Below, piece by piece: positions 7,234 to 14,553 of a stretch of 15,193 bases of DNA. The translations under genes were made by a program, and so were the position numbers. Numbering within the stretch: the first letter of the stretch is position 1; the number at the start of each line of letters is the position of its first letter. The notes beneath the pieces are model-generated. The model was given only the letters and a program-made list of their open reading frames with translations. It had not been told where the DNA came from and searched no databases. The DNA is from Gemmataceae bacterium (lineage in GTDB: Bacteria; Planctomycetota; Planctomycetia; Gemmatales; Gemmataceae), in the NCBI GenBank assembly GCA_025056835.1, contig JANWVS010000008.1, forward strand, positions 1 through 15,193, written 5' to 3'.

Positions 7234-7617
7234 ATGCCGCGTATTCTGGGCGTCGACCTCCCGAACGACAAGCCAACGCACATATCGTTGCGCTATATTT
7301 ACGGGATTGGGCCGACGACGTCGTTGGAAGTGTGCAAAAAAGCGAAAGTCGACCCGCAGCGGCGCGCCAAGGAACTGACCGAAGAAGAGATCGCACGCTT
7401 GGCGACGATTCTCGACCGGGAATACGTCGTTGAAGGCCCGCTGCGCCGCCAGGTACAACAAAACATCGCACGCTTGCGGGACATCGGCTGTTATCGGGGA
7501 ATTCGCCATCGACGCGGCTTGCCCTGCCGCGGACAGCGCACCCGGACGAACGCCCGGACCCGTAAGGGACCGCGCAAGACGGTTGCCGGGAAGAAGGGCG
7601 TGAAAGAAATGCGTTAG
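7234..7617 (+). CDS. rpsM: 30S ribosomal protein S13
   Basis: This 127-residue S13 starts '[13 protein letters not shown]'. The helix-two-turn-helix region '[11 protein letters not shown]' (20-30) and '[20 protein letters not shown]' (about 90-109) are typical. The basic tail '...[18 protein letters not shown]' reaches the tRNA/decoding region. S13 sits in the head of the small subunit and contacts tRNA and the B1 bridges to the large subunit. The frame opens upstream to 7147, but the ATG at 7234 matches the family start and has GAGAGG just upstream. It is the second gene of the operon, preceded by a structured leader and followed by an unusually long 281-base spacer before rpsK. Confidence 0.97.
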   Translation: MPRILGVDLPNDKPTHISLRYIYGIGPTTSLEVCKKAKVDPQRRAKELTEEEIARLATILDREYVVEGPLRRQVQQNIARLRDIGCYRGIRHRRGLPCRGQRTRTNARTRKGPRKTVAGKKGVKEMR

Positions 7618-7802
7618 GCCGGCACGGATGGTTCCGGCTTCGTGCGTAGGCCGCAGGAACGAAGGGTTGTCGAGGCCAAGGCGGTTCGATTAAGTCATAC
7701 GTCTTTTTGGGTCGGTCGGAAACAGGCCCGGCTCATGCAAGAAACCACAACGCCCGCCGCCACCTGACGGCCTTGGTCGAGGCGAACTATTGGTTGGAAG
7801 AC

Positions 7803-7831
7803 TTGCCGACGTTACCGATAGTTGGTAGATA
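7803..7831 (+). promoter_or_regulatory. Weak possible internal promoter ahead of rpsK
   Basis: TTGCCG (7803-7808) and TAGATA (7826-7831) are 17 bases apart in the rpsM-rpsK spacer. The -35 matches four and the -10 three of six consensus bases. TATATT at 7830-7835 is a better -10 but is badly spaced. If used, it would start an rpsK-rpsD-rpoA-rplQ transcript near 7840 whose leader contains the 7848-7870 hairpin. Confidence 0.25.
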
Positions 7832-7847
7832 TATTGATTCCGTTCCA

Positions 7848-7870
7848 GGCCCGACCCACGTGGTTGGGCC
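7848..7870 (+). promoter_or_regulatory. 9-bp hairpin upstream of rpsK
   Basis: GGCCCGACC (7848-7856) pairs with GGTTGGGCC (7862-7870) as a 9-bp stem with one G-U pair and the five-base loop CACGT. It ends 28 bases before the rpsK GTG. No T-run follows (GTGTTTCTTGG), so it is not a standard intrinsic terminator. An RNA-stability or translational control element is possible. Confidence 0.5.
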
Positions 7871-7898
7871 GTGTTTCTTGGATGGGGACGATACCGTC

Positions 7899-8279
7899 GT
7901 GGCAAAGAGCAAGAAAAAGAAGGCCCGCCGCAATGTCAGCCGCGGTATTGCGCACGTGAAGTCGACATTCAATAACACCATCGTCACGATCACCGACACC
8001 AATGGCGATACCTTGTGTTTCGCCTCGGCGGGGACAGTAGGTTTTAAGGGTTCGCGCAAGAGTACGCCGTTCGCGGCGCAACGGGCTGCGGAAGTAGCGG
8101 CGGACAAGGCGCTGAAGTTCGGCCTCAAGGAAATTGAGGTCAAGGTCAAAGGGCCGGGGTCTGGCCGGGAATCAGCCATCACCGCTTTGCAACAGGCGGG
8201 TTTGAACATCAAGGCAATCGAAGATGTTACCCCCCTGCCCCACAATGGTTGCCGGCCACCCAAGAAGCGACGCGTGTAA
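7899..8279 (+). CDS. rpsK: 30S ribosomal protein S11
   Basis: This 126-residue S11 has the lysine-rich lead '[11 protein letters not shown]' and the core '[21 protein letters not shown]' (about 16-36). '[12 protein letters not shown]' (50-61), '[10 protein letters not shown]' (86-95) and the invariant end '[11 protein letters not shown]' follow. S11 forms the platform of the small subunit with S6, S18 and S21 and contacts mRNA near the Shine-Dalgarno helix. I chose the GTG at 7899 by family alignment. The frame is open for 64 codons upstream (to 7707), but that stretch has no S11 character. A GGGGAC sequence lies about ten bases ahead as a weak ribosome binding site. rpsD follows after 39 bases. 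Confidence 0.96.
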   Translation: MAKSKKKKARRNVSRGIAHVKSTFNNTIVTITDTNGDTLCFASAGTVGFKGSRKSTPFAAQRAAEVAADKALKFGLKEIEVKVKGPGSGRESAITALQQAGLNIKAIEDVTPLPHNGCRPPKKRRV

Positions 8280-8318
8280 AGGGACAATCGCCCAGTTGGA
8301 CAAGGACAACAACCACCC

Positions 8319-8960
8319 ATGGCTCGTCATCTCGATGCGGTGTGCCAGATGTGCCGCCGCGAAGGTATCAAGTTGTATCTCAAGGGGAGCCGATGTGAGA
8401 CCCCCAAGTGCGCTATCGAGCGCCGCGACACGCCGCCCGGCATGCACAATCGCCGCGGGAAGTTGAGCGAGTACGGCGTGCGGTTGCGCGAGAAGCAAAA
8501 GCTGAAGCGCTTTTACGGCGTGCTCGAACGGCAATTTCGCCGGTATTTTGCCATTGCCTCGCGCTCGCCCGAGAACACCGGCGAGGCGCTGCTGAGCATC
8601 ATGGAGCGCCGGCTCGACAACGTCGTGCATCGTCTCGGCTTTGCCCCATCACGGGCGGCGGCTCGGCAGCTCGTCAGCCATGGCCACATCCTGGTCAACG
8701 GGCGATTTTGCAACATCCCCAGCATTCTCCTGAAAGCGGGCGATAAGATCTCGGTCAAGAACGTTCCGCAAAGTGTCAAGCTGGTGAAGCTAAACCAACA
8801 GTCGCACTCGCAACCGATCCCAGACTTCCTTGAGATTACCGGCTCCGAACCTCCGGAAGGACGCGTTACCCGGTTGCCGGCGCGAACCGACACCGACCCT
8901 CGTTTGATGAAGGACGATCAGTTACAAGAGCAGCTCATCATCGAATTCTGCTCGCGATAA
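8319..8960 (+). CDS. rpsD: 30S ribosomal protein S4
   Basis: This 213-residue S4 nucleates 16S rRNA assembly at the 5' domain and, in enterobacteria, represses the alpha operon. It is the zinc-binding (C+) form: Cys9, Cys12, Cys26 and Cys31 make a complete knuckle in the N-terminal domain. The S4 RNA-binding domain follows at about 97-155 ('MERRLDNVVHRLGF', 'SRAAARQLVSHGHILVNG'). The C-terminal part '...LMKDDQLQEQLIIEFCSR' is the normal S4 end. The ATG at 8319 gives the expected 'MARHLDAVC' start, with AAGGA about 13 bases upstream. It lies between rpsK and rpoA in the usual alpha-operon order. Confidence 0.97.
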   Translation: MARHLDAVCQMCRREGIKLYLKGSRCETPKCAIERRDTPPGMHNRRGKLSEYGVRLREKQKLKRFYGVLERQFRRYFAIASRSPENTGEALLSIMERRLDNVVHRLGFAPSRAAARQLVSHGHILVNGRFCNIPSILLKAGDKISVKNVPQSVKLVKLNQQSHSQPIPDFLEITGSEPPEGRVTRLPARTDTDPRLMKDDQLQEQLIIEFCSR

Positions 8961-8986
8961 GGGCATTGGGTCAGCGCTTCCCACCC

Positions 8987-9014
8987 CTTTGTGGCAACAA
9001 GTCACGCCACAGAG
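8987..9014 (+). promoter_or_regulatory. 9-bp hairpin between rpsD and rpoA
   Basis: CTTTGTGGC (8987-8995) pairs with GCCACAGAG (9006-9014) as a 9-bp stem with one G-U pair and a ten-base loop (AACAAGTCAC). It lies in the 91-base spacer, 26 bases after the rpsD stop and 37 bases before the rpoA ATG. No T-run follows. It could set the ratio of S4 to RNA polymerase alpha by processing, stability or translational control. Confidence 0.45.
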
Positions 9015-9051
9015 CACTCGGGAAGGCTGACTTCGTGGGAGGCGTGGATTT

Positions 9052-10050
9052 ATGCGCGTCAAGTGGCGTGGCTTGGAATTGCCGCATCGGTTGACCTGCC
9101 AGCGCGAAACGCTCACGGACACCTACGGCAAATTCTTCGCGGAACCGTTCGAGCGCGGTTTCGGCGTGACCGTGGGAAATAGTTTGCGGCGCATCTTGCT
9201 CTCGAGCCTCGAAGGATCGGCGGTAACTCGCGTCAAGATCCAAGGGGTCCAGCACGAAATCAGCACGATTCCCGGCGTGGTTGAGGATGTGACCGACATT
9301 ATCCTCAACATCAAGAGCCTCGTCGTGAAGAACACCAGCGACCAACCGAAAACGATCCGCATCGACCGCCATGAAAAGGGAGTCGTTACGGGGGCGCATA
9401 TCATCACCGACGAGACGGTGCAGATCATCAATCCCGAACACATCCTCGCCACAATGACCGATGACGTGCCGTTTGTCGTCGAGATGACGGTCGAAAACGG
9501 CCGCGGCTACCGGACCGCCGATGAAAACGCCGGCAAAGAGCGGGAAATCGGGGTGATCCCCGTTGACTCCAGTTTTTCGCCCGTCGTTCGCGTCAAGTAT
9601 GAGATCGAAGAGACGCGCGTCGGGCAACGCACGAACTACGATCGGCTGGTCATGGAAATCTGGACCAACGGCACTGTCACCCCCCACATGGCGCTGGTCG
9701 AAGGCGCCAAGATCTTGCGCAAGCACCTGAACCCGTTCATTCAGTACGCCGAGCCAGGCCCGGAACTAGCACTCGACGACCGCGTCGAGACCACGGCCGC
9801 CAGCGACCAGGTCGATGCCGAGCTGGAGCGGAAACTGAATATGAGCTTGGCCGAGCTGGAACTTTCTGTGCGGGCGACGAATTGCCTCGAATCGGAAGGC
9901 ATCACCACCGTCCGCGATCTGGTGATTCGCACCGACGACGAACTTCTCGAAGTACGCAACTTTGGCGAAACGACGCTCCGAGAAGTCAAAGCCAAGCTCC
10001 AGGAACGCGGCTTGTCGTTGGGAATGAAGCTACCGGCCCCCCGGCGGTAA
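9052..10050 (+). CDS. rpoA: DNA-directed RNA polymerase subunit alpha
   Basis: This 332-residue alpha subunit dimerises and scaffolds beta and beta' assembly; its C-terminal domain binds UP elements and activators. The N-terminal domain shows '[27 protein letters not shown]' (29-55), the conserved dimer/assembly region, and '[17 protein letters not shown]' (195-211). A flexible linker (about 233-262) leads to the C-terminal domain, with '[19 protein letters not shown]' (273-291) and '[23 protein letters not shown]' (303-325). Counterparts of E. coli R265, N268, C269, G296 and E302 are kept, but the K298 position is Thr307. The ATG at 9052 has GGGAGG upstream. rplQ follows after 87 bases. Confidence 0.98.
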   Translation: MRVKWRGLELPHRLTCQRETLTDTYGKFFAEPFERGFGVTVGNSLRRILLSSLEGSAVTRVKIQGVQHEISTIPGVVEDVTDIILNIKSLVVKNTSDQPKTIRIDRHEKGVVTGAHIITDETVQIINPEHILATMTDDVPFVVEMTVENGRGYRTADENAGKEREIGVIPVDSSFSPVVRVKYEIEETRVGQRTNYDRLVMEIWTNGTVTPHMALVEGAKILRKHLNPFIQYAEPGPELALDDRVETTAASDQVDAELERKLNMSLAELELSVRATNCLESEGITTVRDLVIRTDDELLEVRNFGETTLREVKAKLQERGLSLGMKLPAPRR

Positions 10051-10137
10051 CGTCGGCCGCCGCAGCCGCGAAACTAAAACCAACCGCGGGCAACGCCGAC
10101 GCGGCCGCCCGCTGCAACGAGATTCGGACTGCCAACC

Positions 10138-10755
10138 ATGCGACACCGAAAAGCCGGCTACAAACTCGGACGCAACGCACCGCATCGCACGTCGTTGTAT
10201 CGCAATCTTGCCATGGCCTTGATTCGCCATGAGCGGATCATCACGACCGTGGAAAAAGCAAAGGCGGTCAAGCCTTTCATCGAGAAGCTCATCACTCTCG
10301 CCAAGAAAGGCACCTTACACGCCCGGCGCTTGGTGATTCAGCGGCTCGGCCCCACCGCCAGCGCCGTTGTCAAGCCCGACGGTGCCGACAAAAAGCCTGA
10401 CAAGGATCTGCGCACCATCGTGCAAAAGCTTTTCGATGACCTCGGCCCGCGCTTTCGAGACCGTCCCGGCGGCTACACCCGCCTTATCAAGCGCCACGAA
10501 CGCCGGCTCGGCGACGCCGGCCGCACGGCGTTTTTGGAGTTGCTTAAGGCAGGCGAAACCAAAGTGAGCGCCAAGGCGCCGGCCCCGCCGCCGCGCGTCG
10601 AGGAACCCGCCGGTTCCGAGACTCCCCCCGAGCAGCCCAAGTCGGAACCGGCTCCACCGCAAACCCCCTCCACCGGCACCCGCGAGGCCGCGTCAGGGGG
10701 GAGCGGAGGCGTGCGGCAGGAAAAAGAGTCCCGTAACGAAAGTGCCGGACCATAA
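10138..10755 (+). CDS. rplQ: 50S ribosomal protein L17 with extended C-terminal tail
   Basis: This 205-residue protein has an L17 domain at about 1-142: 'MRHRKAGYKLGRNAPHRTSLYRNLAMALIRHERIITT', 'KAKAVKPFIEKLITLAKKG', and the close 'GGYTRLIKRHERRLGDAGRTAFLELL'. L17 is a large-subunit protein near the exit tunnel. Bacterial L17 is commonly near 115-130 residues. Here residues 143-205 form a Pro/Ala/Glu/Ser-rich, low-complexity, probably disordered tail ending '...RNESAGP'. The last 20 codons plus the stop are read on the opposite strand as the end of the DUF420 gene. This is the final gene of the operon; I see no convincing intrinsic terminator after it. Confidence 0.95.
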   Translation: MRHRKAGYKLGRNAPHRTSLYRNLAMALIRHERIITTVEKAKAVKPFIEKLITLAKKGTLHARRLVIQRLGPTASAVVKPDGADKKPDKDLRTIVQKLFDDLGPRFRDRPGGYTRLIKRHERRLGDAGRTAFLELLKAGETKVSAKAPAPPPRVEEPAGSETPPEQPKSEPAPPQTPSTGTREAASGGSGGVRQEKESRNESAGP

Positions 10756-11109
10756 TACCAAAAAGACAACTCCGAGGCCCACATGGAGGCGGCGATACCG
10801 ACGCAGGCCCGTGGGCAGCATCGCCAACAGTACCAGGGCCGCCGGCATCGAAAAGGCTAGATGGACCGCCAACGCCGTCTTGGCTCCATGACGCTGGAAA
10901 TGCTCGTCGAACAGCTGCGGTTGGAGCACGCGCGCTACGATCTCCAATCCCAAAAGCGCCGCGAGAGTCAAGACGAAGAAAACGATGTTTATTCGGCCGT
11001 GTAATCGGTAGTGGCCGCGCCACAGGGCAATTAACGATGCCGTCAGCAGGAACGTTACCGCGACCACGGCGATTTTAAGAACCAAAATAACGGCACCGGC
11101 AGACGGCAA
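10693..11109 (-). CDS. DUF420-family membrane protein
   Basis: This membrane protein of about 138 residues has four or more hydrophobic segments and conserved histidines: 'GHYRLHGRINIVFF', 'EHFQRHGAKTALAVHLAF' and 'RRLHVGLGVVF'. Order and spacing match DUF420 (CtaM/YozB-like). Some Firmicute members are needed for maturation of haem A-type cytochrome oxidase, so a respiratory-assembly role is possible but unproven here. No oxidase gene is visible. The frame can start at GTG 11118, but AAGGA then abuts the start codon. TTG at 11109 has AAGGAG eight bases upstream, so I chose it; an in-frame stop lies upstream of both. The 3' end overlaps the rplQ tail by 63 bases, convergent. Confidence 0.8.
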   Translation of the reverse strand: MPSAGAVILVLKIAVVAVTFLLTASLIALWRGHYRLHGRINIVFFVLTLAALLGLEIVARVLQPQLFDEHFQRHGAKTALAVHLAFSMPAALVLLAMLPTGLRRYRRLHVGLGVVFLVLWSGTFVTGLFFLPHASAPP

Positions 11110-11395
11110 GCTCGGCACTCCTTGGCCCTCGTCTCATCGCCATGAATATGATATTGGTAAAGAGAACATTGCGACGGGTGTGCATTTTCGCGCAGGCCGC
11201 TGTGCGGTTTGACACCTCGGCCGCGCGATGGGCCTCGTGTGGACCGCACCGCGACCGCACCGACGACGCCAGGCACGCGACGCGATTTCCGCGGGGCCGG
11301 AGAATCGGTCGGCGATGAGAGCAAAGCCCGTGGAATGGGCATGGACTTTGCACCCCTTGGTCATGAGGTGGATCGATTCGCGAGGATGGTGAGCC

Positions 11396-11914
11396 ATGGC
11401 CACAAGCATTGCCGCCAAACCGCTGCTGGAATTACGAGCGGACGATTTGATGTCGCGCGACGTCATCACCGTCCCGCGCGACATGTCGATCAAAGGCGCG
11501 GCACGGATGCTGGCGCAAGCCCAGGTCTCGGGCGCGCCGGTGGTCAATGAAGAGGGCCGTTGCGTCGGCGTCATTGCCGCCACGGATTTCGTGCGTTGGG
11601 TCGAGGGCAGCTCAGTATCACGTCCCGGCCGAAGCCGTGACGACTGCGTTTTCGCCGCCTGGCAGATACCCGACGAGCAGTCGCTTCGGGAAGGTTGCGT
11701 AGCCGCGATCATGACCAAGGATCCGGTCACGGCGGTGCCGGCCACGCCGATCGGCGAGCTGGCCCAGATGATGCTCGACGCCCACATTCACCGCGTAATT
11801 ATCGTCGACGAAGCGAAGCGGCCGCTGGGAGTGGTGTCCAGCACCGACATTCTTGCCGCGATTGCCCGGGCGAATCCCCGTGCGCGGGGCGTCGCCCCTC
11901 TCGAAGGAGACTGA
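11396..11914 (+). CDS. Tandem CBS-domain protein (first of a pair)
   Basis: This 172-residue protein consists of two CBS motifs forming one Bateman module: about residues 15-70 ('DLMSRDVITVPRDMSIKGAA', 'SGAPVVNEEGRCVGVIAATDF') and 103-157 ('IMTKDPVTAVPATPIGELA', 'HRVIIVDEAKRPLGVVSSTDIL'). Bateman modules bind adenosine nucleotides (AMP, ATP, SAM, c-di-AMP) and report energy or second-messenger status. No catalytic or DNA-binding domain is attached, so it must act on a partner. A 32-residue, Arg/Ser-rich linker separates the motifs. The ATG at 11396 is preceded by GAGG (11382-11385). The stop is only two bases before the next CBS gene, so the two are almost certainly co-transcribed. Confidence 0.9.
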   Translation: MATSIAAKPLLELRADDLMSRDVITVPRDMSIKGAARMLAQAQVSGAPVVNEEGRCVGVIAATDFVRWVEGSSVSRPGRSRDDCVFAAWQIPDEQSLREGCVAAIMTKDPVTAVPATPIGELAQMMLDAHIHRVIIVDEAKRPLGVVSSTDILAAIARANPRARGVAPLEGD

Positions 11915-11916
11915 CC

Positions 11917-12429
11917 ATGACCACCGCCGCCGACCTGAATGCGGGCCCCACCTTGCGCCTCTATGCGGAGACCGCCCGCGATCTGATGGCACCGAATCCG
12001 ATTTCGATTCGCGCCGACGCTCACATTCGTGAGGCCCTCGCCCTCTTAACCGACAAAGGCTTTAGTGCCGCGCCGGTGATCGACGACGCGGGCCGACCCA
12101 TCGGCGTCTTGAGCCGTTCTGACCTCCTGGTTCACGATCGGGAAAAAAGCGATTACCTCGCTCCCAGCCCCGAGTATTTTTACGAACAGGAGTTACATAC
12201 CCGCGACGGCAGACCGATCGAAGGCTTTCAGGTCGAAAACGTCGAAACCACCCGCGTACGCGATCTGATGACGCCGGCCCTCTTTGCGGTCTCCCCCGAC
12301 ACTCCGGCCGCGAAGGTCATCAGCGATATGATTGGTCTGCGCGTCCACCGCCTCTTCGTGGTCGACGACGACGGCGTCCTCGTCGGCGTCATCAGCACCA
12401 TGGACGTCCTCAAGCGGCTCCGGCCATAA
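11917..12429 (+). CDS. Tandem CBS-domain protein (second of a pair)
   Basis: This 170-residue stand-alone Bateman module has its first CBS at about 20-74 ('DLMAPNPISIRADAHIREAL', 'SAAPVIDDAGRPIGVLSRSDLL') and its second at 113-169 ('VRDLMTPALFAVSPDTPAAKV', 'HRLFVVDDDGVLVGVISTMDVL'). The linker (75-112) contains an aromatic/acidic stretch 'SPEYFYEQEL' not present in its neighbour, so the two genes have diverged. The ATG at 11917 has GAAGGAGA just upstream; a longer in-frame opening from 11695 only overlaps the preceding gene. It may form a heteromer with the preceding product. No effector gene adjoins the pair, so the target is unknown. Confidence 0.9.
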   Translation: MTTAADLNAGPTLRLYAETARDLMAPNPISIRADAHIREALALLTDKGFSAAPVIDDAGRPIGVLSRSDLLVHDREKSDYLAPSPEYFYEQELHTRDGRPIEGFQVENVETTRVRDLMTPALFAVSPDTPAAKVISDMIGLRVHRLFVVDDDGVLVGVISTMDVLKRLRP

Positions 12430-12479
12430 CCAGGATTCCGCTCCTCAGCCCCGACGCTGCGAAGCAGCAAGACCAGGGC

Positions 12480-12515
12480 CGTTCGATCGCGGCGCACGTC
12501 GTTCTGTTTCGAACG
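12480..12515. repeat. 7-bp inverted repeat downstream of the CBS pair
   Basis: CGTTCGA (12480-12486) and TCGAACG (12509-12515) are exact reverse complements separated by 22 bases. They lie in the 208-base gap between the CBS pair and the exported-protein gene. A smaller hairpin, GCTGC-GAA-GCAGC, lies at 12456-12468. Neither is followed by a T-run. Rho-dependent 3'-end structure, an operator or chance are all possible. I see nothing else in this gap. Confidence 0.25.
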
Positions 12516-12637
12516 ACCCGGGCCGGTTTACGACCGACGCCAAAAGACGGAATGGCACAATCAACAGCCCACAGGCAAGACAGGCGTTCGTGAAGGCGCC
12601 ATTGCATTTTGCCGGCGGTTGTCGCACAATACTCTGC

Positions 12638-13363
12638 ATGACACGAAGCATGCGCATTCGCACCTCGGGATTCCTACTCGGGGGTCTGTTGGTCTTCTTC
12701 GTTTCGCCGTGTCGCGGCCAAGAGGCGAAAGCAGGCAAGGACGCCAAGGAAGTCAAACACTACGTCGAGCCGTACTACCCCATCGCCGACGGATCCAAGT
12801 GGACTTATCAGGTCATCGATCACAAGGCGCCGAAAACTCCCGGTGCCAAGAAGCAACTCATCGTCTTGGTAGCGGAAAAAGGCGAACCGGTAGCGTGGAA
12901 GAAAAAAGATTCAGCGGAGACGACCGAGTGGGTGGCAACGTTCAATCTCCGCGTGTATGACCACGATAAGGCCGCCGACAAAAAATCGTTGTACGAGCAG
13001 GTCGCGCTTGCCGACGATGGAGTGTATCGCCTCAGCGGCGCCGGCAAGAAAATCGAGCCGTATTTGTGCTTTCTCAAAAAGGCCCCCAGCGACGGCATGT
13101 CGTGGGAGTGCAAATCGACTAGCGAAAATGCGGAATTGAAAGGTGGTTTCGTGGTTTCCAAGGACACAATCGCGATCGACGCGCCGGTCCTTAAAGGTCC
13201 GCTGCCGGCGATCAAGGTGCGCAGCGTCGGATTTCACGTCGGCGGTCAAGAACTGCACGTGGAAAGCTGGTATGTTCAGAACGTCGGGATGGTCCGCCAG
13301 CGCGTTAAGGTGGGTAACCACGACATTGAACTGATCTTGGAAGACTACCAACCACGTCCGTAG
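12638..13363 (+). CDS. Exported protein of unknown function
   Basis: This 241-residue protein begins with a basic lead and a hydrophobic core ('MTRSMRIRTSGFLLGGLLVFFVSPCRG'), a Sec-type signal peptide probably cleaved around residue 27. The mature part is Lys/Asp-rich and mostly beta-strand-like. It opens with 'HYVEPYYPIADGSKWTYQVIDH' (41-62), a phrase resembling secreted planctomycete and other proteins with a 'YYPL..G..W.Y' repeat-like start. I recognise no catalytic motif. The cysteine at 25 is preceded by VSP, not a proper lipobox, so it is probably not a lipoprotein. The start could be ATG 12638 or 12650; neither has a clear ribosome binding site. It ends 20 bases before the converging M20 gene. 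No function is assigned. Confidence 0.78.
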   Translation: MTRSMRIRTSGFLLGGLLVFFVSPCRGQEAKAGKDAKEVKHYVEPYYPIADGSKWTYQVIDHKAPKTPGAKKQLIVLVAEKGEPVAWKKKDSAETTEWVATFNLRVYDHDKAADKKSLYEQVALADDGVYRLSGAGKKIEPYLCFLKKAPSDGMSWECKSTSENAELKGGFVVSKDTIAIDAPVLKGPLPAIKVRSVGFHVGGQELHVESWYVQNVGMVRQRVKVGNHDIELILEDYQPRP

Positions 13364-13383
13364 TCTGCCACGGTAGGACGGCG

Positions 13384-14553
13384 TCAGCTGATCACGAGCC
13401 GATAAAGGATGTCGCAAGCGGCGTCGAGTTCATCCAACGGCAGCCATTCGTCGCGGGTGTGGGCTTGGGCAATATCGCCTGGGCCAAAGACCACGGCGGG
13501 AATGCCGGCCAAGGCAATGGTCGAGGCATCGGTACCGTACGGTACGGGATGCACGCGATGGCTGCCGCGCACGGCGTCGATTGCCGCGCCCACCCGTTGT
13601 ACCAATTCTTCCGAGCCGATCGGACTCAAGGCAGGCGCCGAGAGCCACAAAGGGAAAACGTCGAGCGGCTCGTCAATGCCGACGCTGCGCAGATACTCAA
13701 TCAATTGCCGGGGCGCATCCTCGGGACGTTCACCGGGAATGATGCGGCGATCTATTTCGATGCGGCAAAAGTCCGGCACCGTGTTGACGCTCGAACCACC
13801 TTCAATGCGTCCCACGCTGATGCTCGGAGGTCCCAAAAGCGGATCGGTGCGGCTGGCGCGTAATTCGTCGGCATAGCGCTCGATCGCCGTCAGGATCTTG
13901 CCCATGCGGTAAATGGCATTGATCCCTAGTTCGGGACTGGAACTGTGACAGGCCCGGCCGGTCGTGGCGAGTTTCCAGCGGGCAACCCCTTTGTGGGCAT
14001 GAACAATGTTGAGCTTGGTCGGCTCGGCGACGATGGCCGCGTCGGCCTTGATCCCGCAGCGGACCAACTCTTGGACACCCAGGAAGGTATGTTCCTCATC
14101 GACCGTGCACGCCATGACGAGATTGACGGCGCCGGGCGGTTTTTCGCGCACGATTCGGGCGAATGCGGCCAACATCGCCGCCATGCCGCCTTTGACGTCG
14201 CAGGCCCCGCGCCCATAGAGTCGGCCGTTTTCGATGCGGGCGGCAAAGGGGTCGATGGTCATGCCGTCGACCGGCACGGTGTCTTGATGGGCCTCGAACA
14301 TGAACGTAGGCCGGCCCGGAGAGATATCGCAGTGAGCCACGATGTTGTCCCGCCCCGGCGCCACCGTTTGCCGTTCGTAGGGCACCCCCAAATCCTGAAA
14401 GAACCTTTCGAGATACGCGGTGACGCGATGTTCCAGCGCTACCGCGGAGGGCAGATCGCGACCCATGGGGTTGATCGACGGCAACGCGACCAACTCGCGA
14501 GCCAGTTTCGCGGCCTCGGACAGAGCACATGCCATGGAGATGTTTTTGGTCAT
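13384..14553 (-). CDS. M20-family deacetylase/peptidase (ArgE/DapE type)
   Basis: This 389-residue cytosolic zinc hydrolase cleaves an amide bond, as acetylornithine deacetylase, succinyl-diaminopimelate desuccinylase or a related aminoacylase does. All ligand positions are visible: His89 and Asp91 ('FEAHQDTVPVDG'), bridging Asp119 ('GRGACDVKGGMAAML'), catalytic Glu153 and Glu154 ('VDEEHTFLG'), Glu177 ('VAEPTKLN') and His365 ('AQAHTRDEW'). The dimerisation (lid) domain is about 187-295. The exact substrate is not determinable. The frame opens to 14691, which would overlap the cimA start. The ATG at 14553 gives a normal N-terminus, although no strong ribosome binding site is seen. It is divergent from cimA, with 110 bases between starts, consistent with a shared amino-acid-biosynthesis setting. 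Confidence 0.87.
   Translation of the reverse strand: MTKNISMACALSEAAKLARELVALPSINPMGRDLPSAVALEHRVTAYLERFFQDLGVPYERQTVAPGRDNIVAHCDISPGRPTFMFEAHQDTVPVDGMTIDPFAARIENGRLYGRGACDVKGGMAAMLAAFARIVREKPPGAVNLVMACTVDEEHTFLGVQELVRCGIKADAAIVAEPTKLNIVHAHKGVARWKLATTGRACHSSSPELGINAIYRMGKILTAIERYADELRASRTDPLLGPPSISVGRIEGGSSVNTVPDFCRIEIDRRIIPGERPEDAPRQLIEYLRSVGIDEPLDVFPLWLSAPALSPIGSEELVQRVGAAIDAVRGSHRVHPVPYGTDASTIALAGIPAVVFGPGDIAQAHTRDEWLPLDELDAACDILYRLVIS

Noticed and set aside
10051..10107. Inverted repeats in the rpoA-rplQ spacer (CGTCGGC/GCCGACG and CGGCCGC/GCGGCCG)
   Set aside because: The arms are short, far apart (about 40 bases) and made only of G and C, as expected by chance at this base composition.
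11209..11214. Perfect TTGACA upstream of the CBS pair
   Set aside because: The sequence 16-18 bases downstream is GC-rich (GCCTCG), with no -10-like box.
12332..12637. N-terminal extension of the exported protein back to 12332
   Set aside because: It would overlap the second CBS gene in another frame and would bury the signal peptide inside the protein.
12660..12712. Lipoprotein signal in the exported protein (Cys25)
   Set aside because: The residues before the cysteine are V-S-P rather than a lipobox such as L-A-G, and proline at -1 is not accepted.
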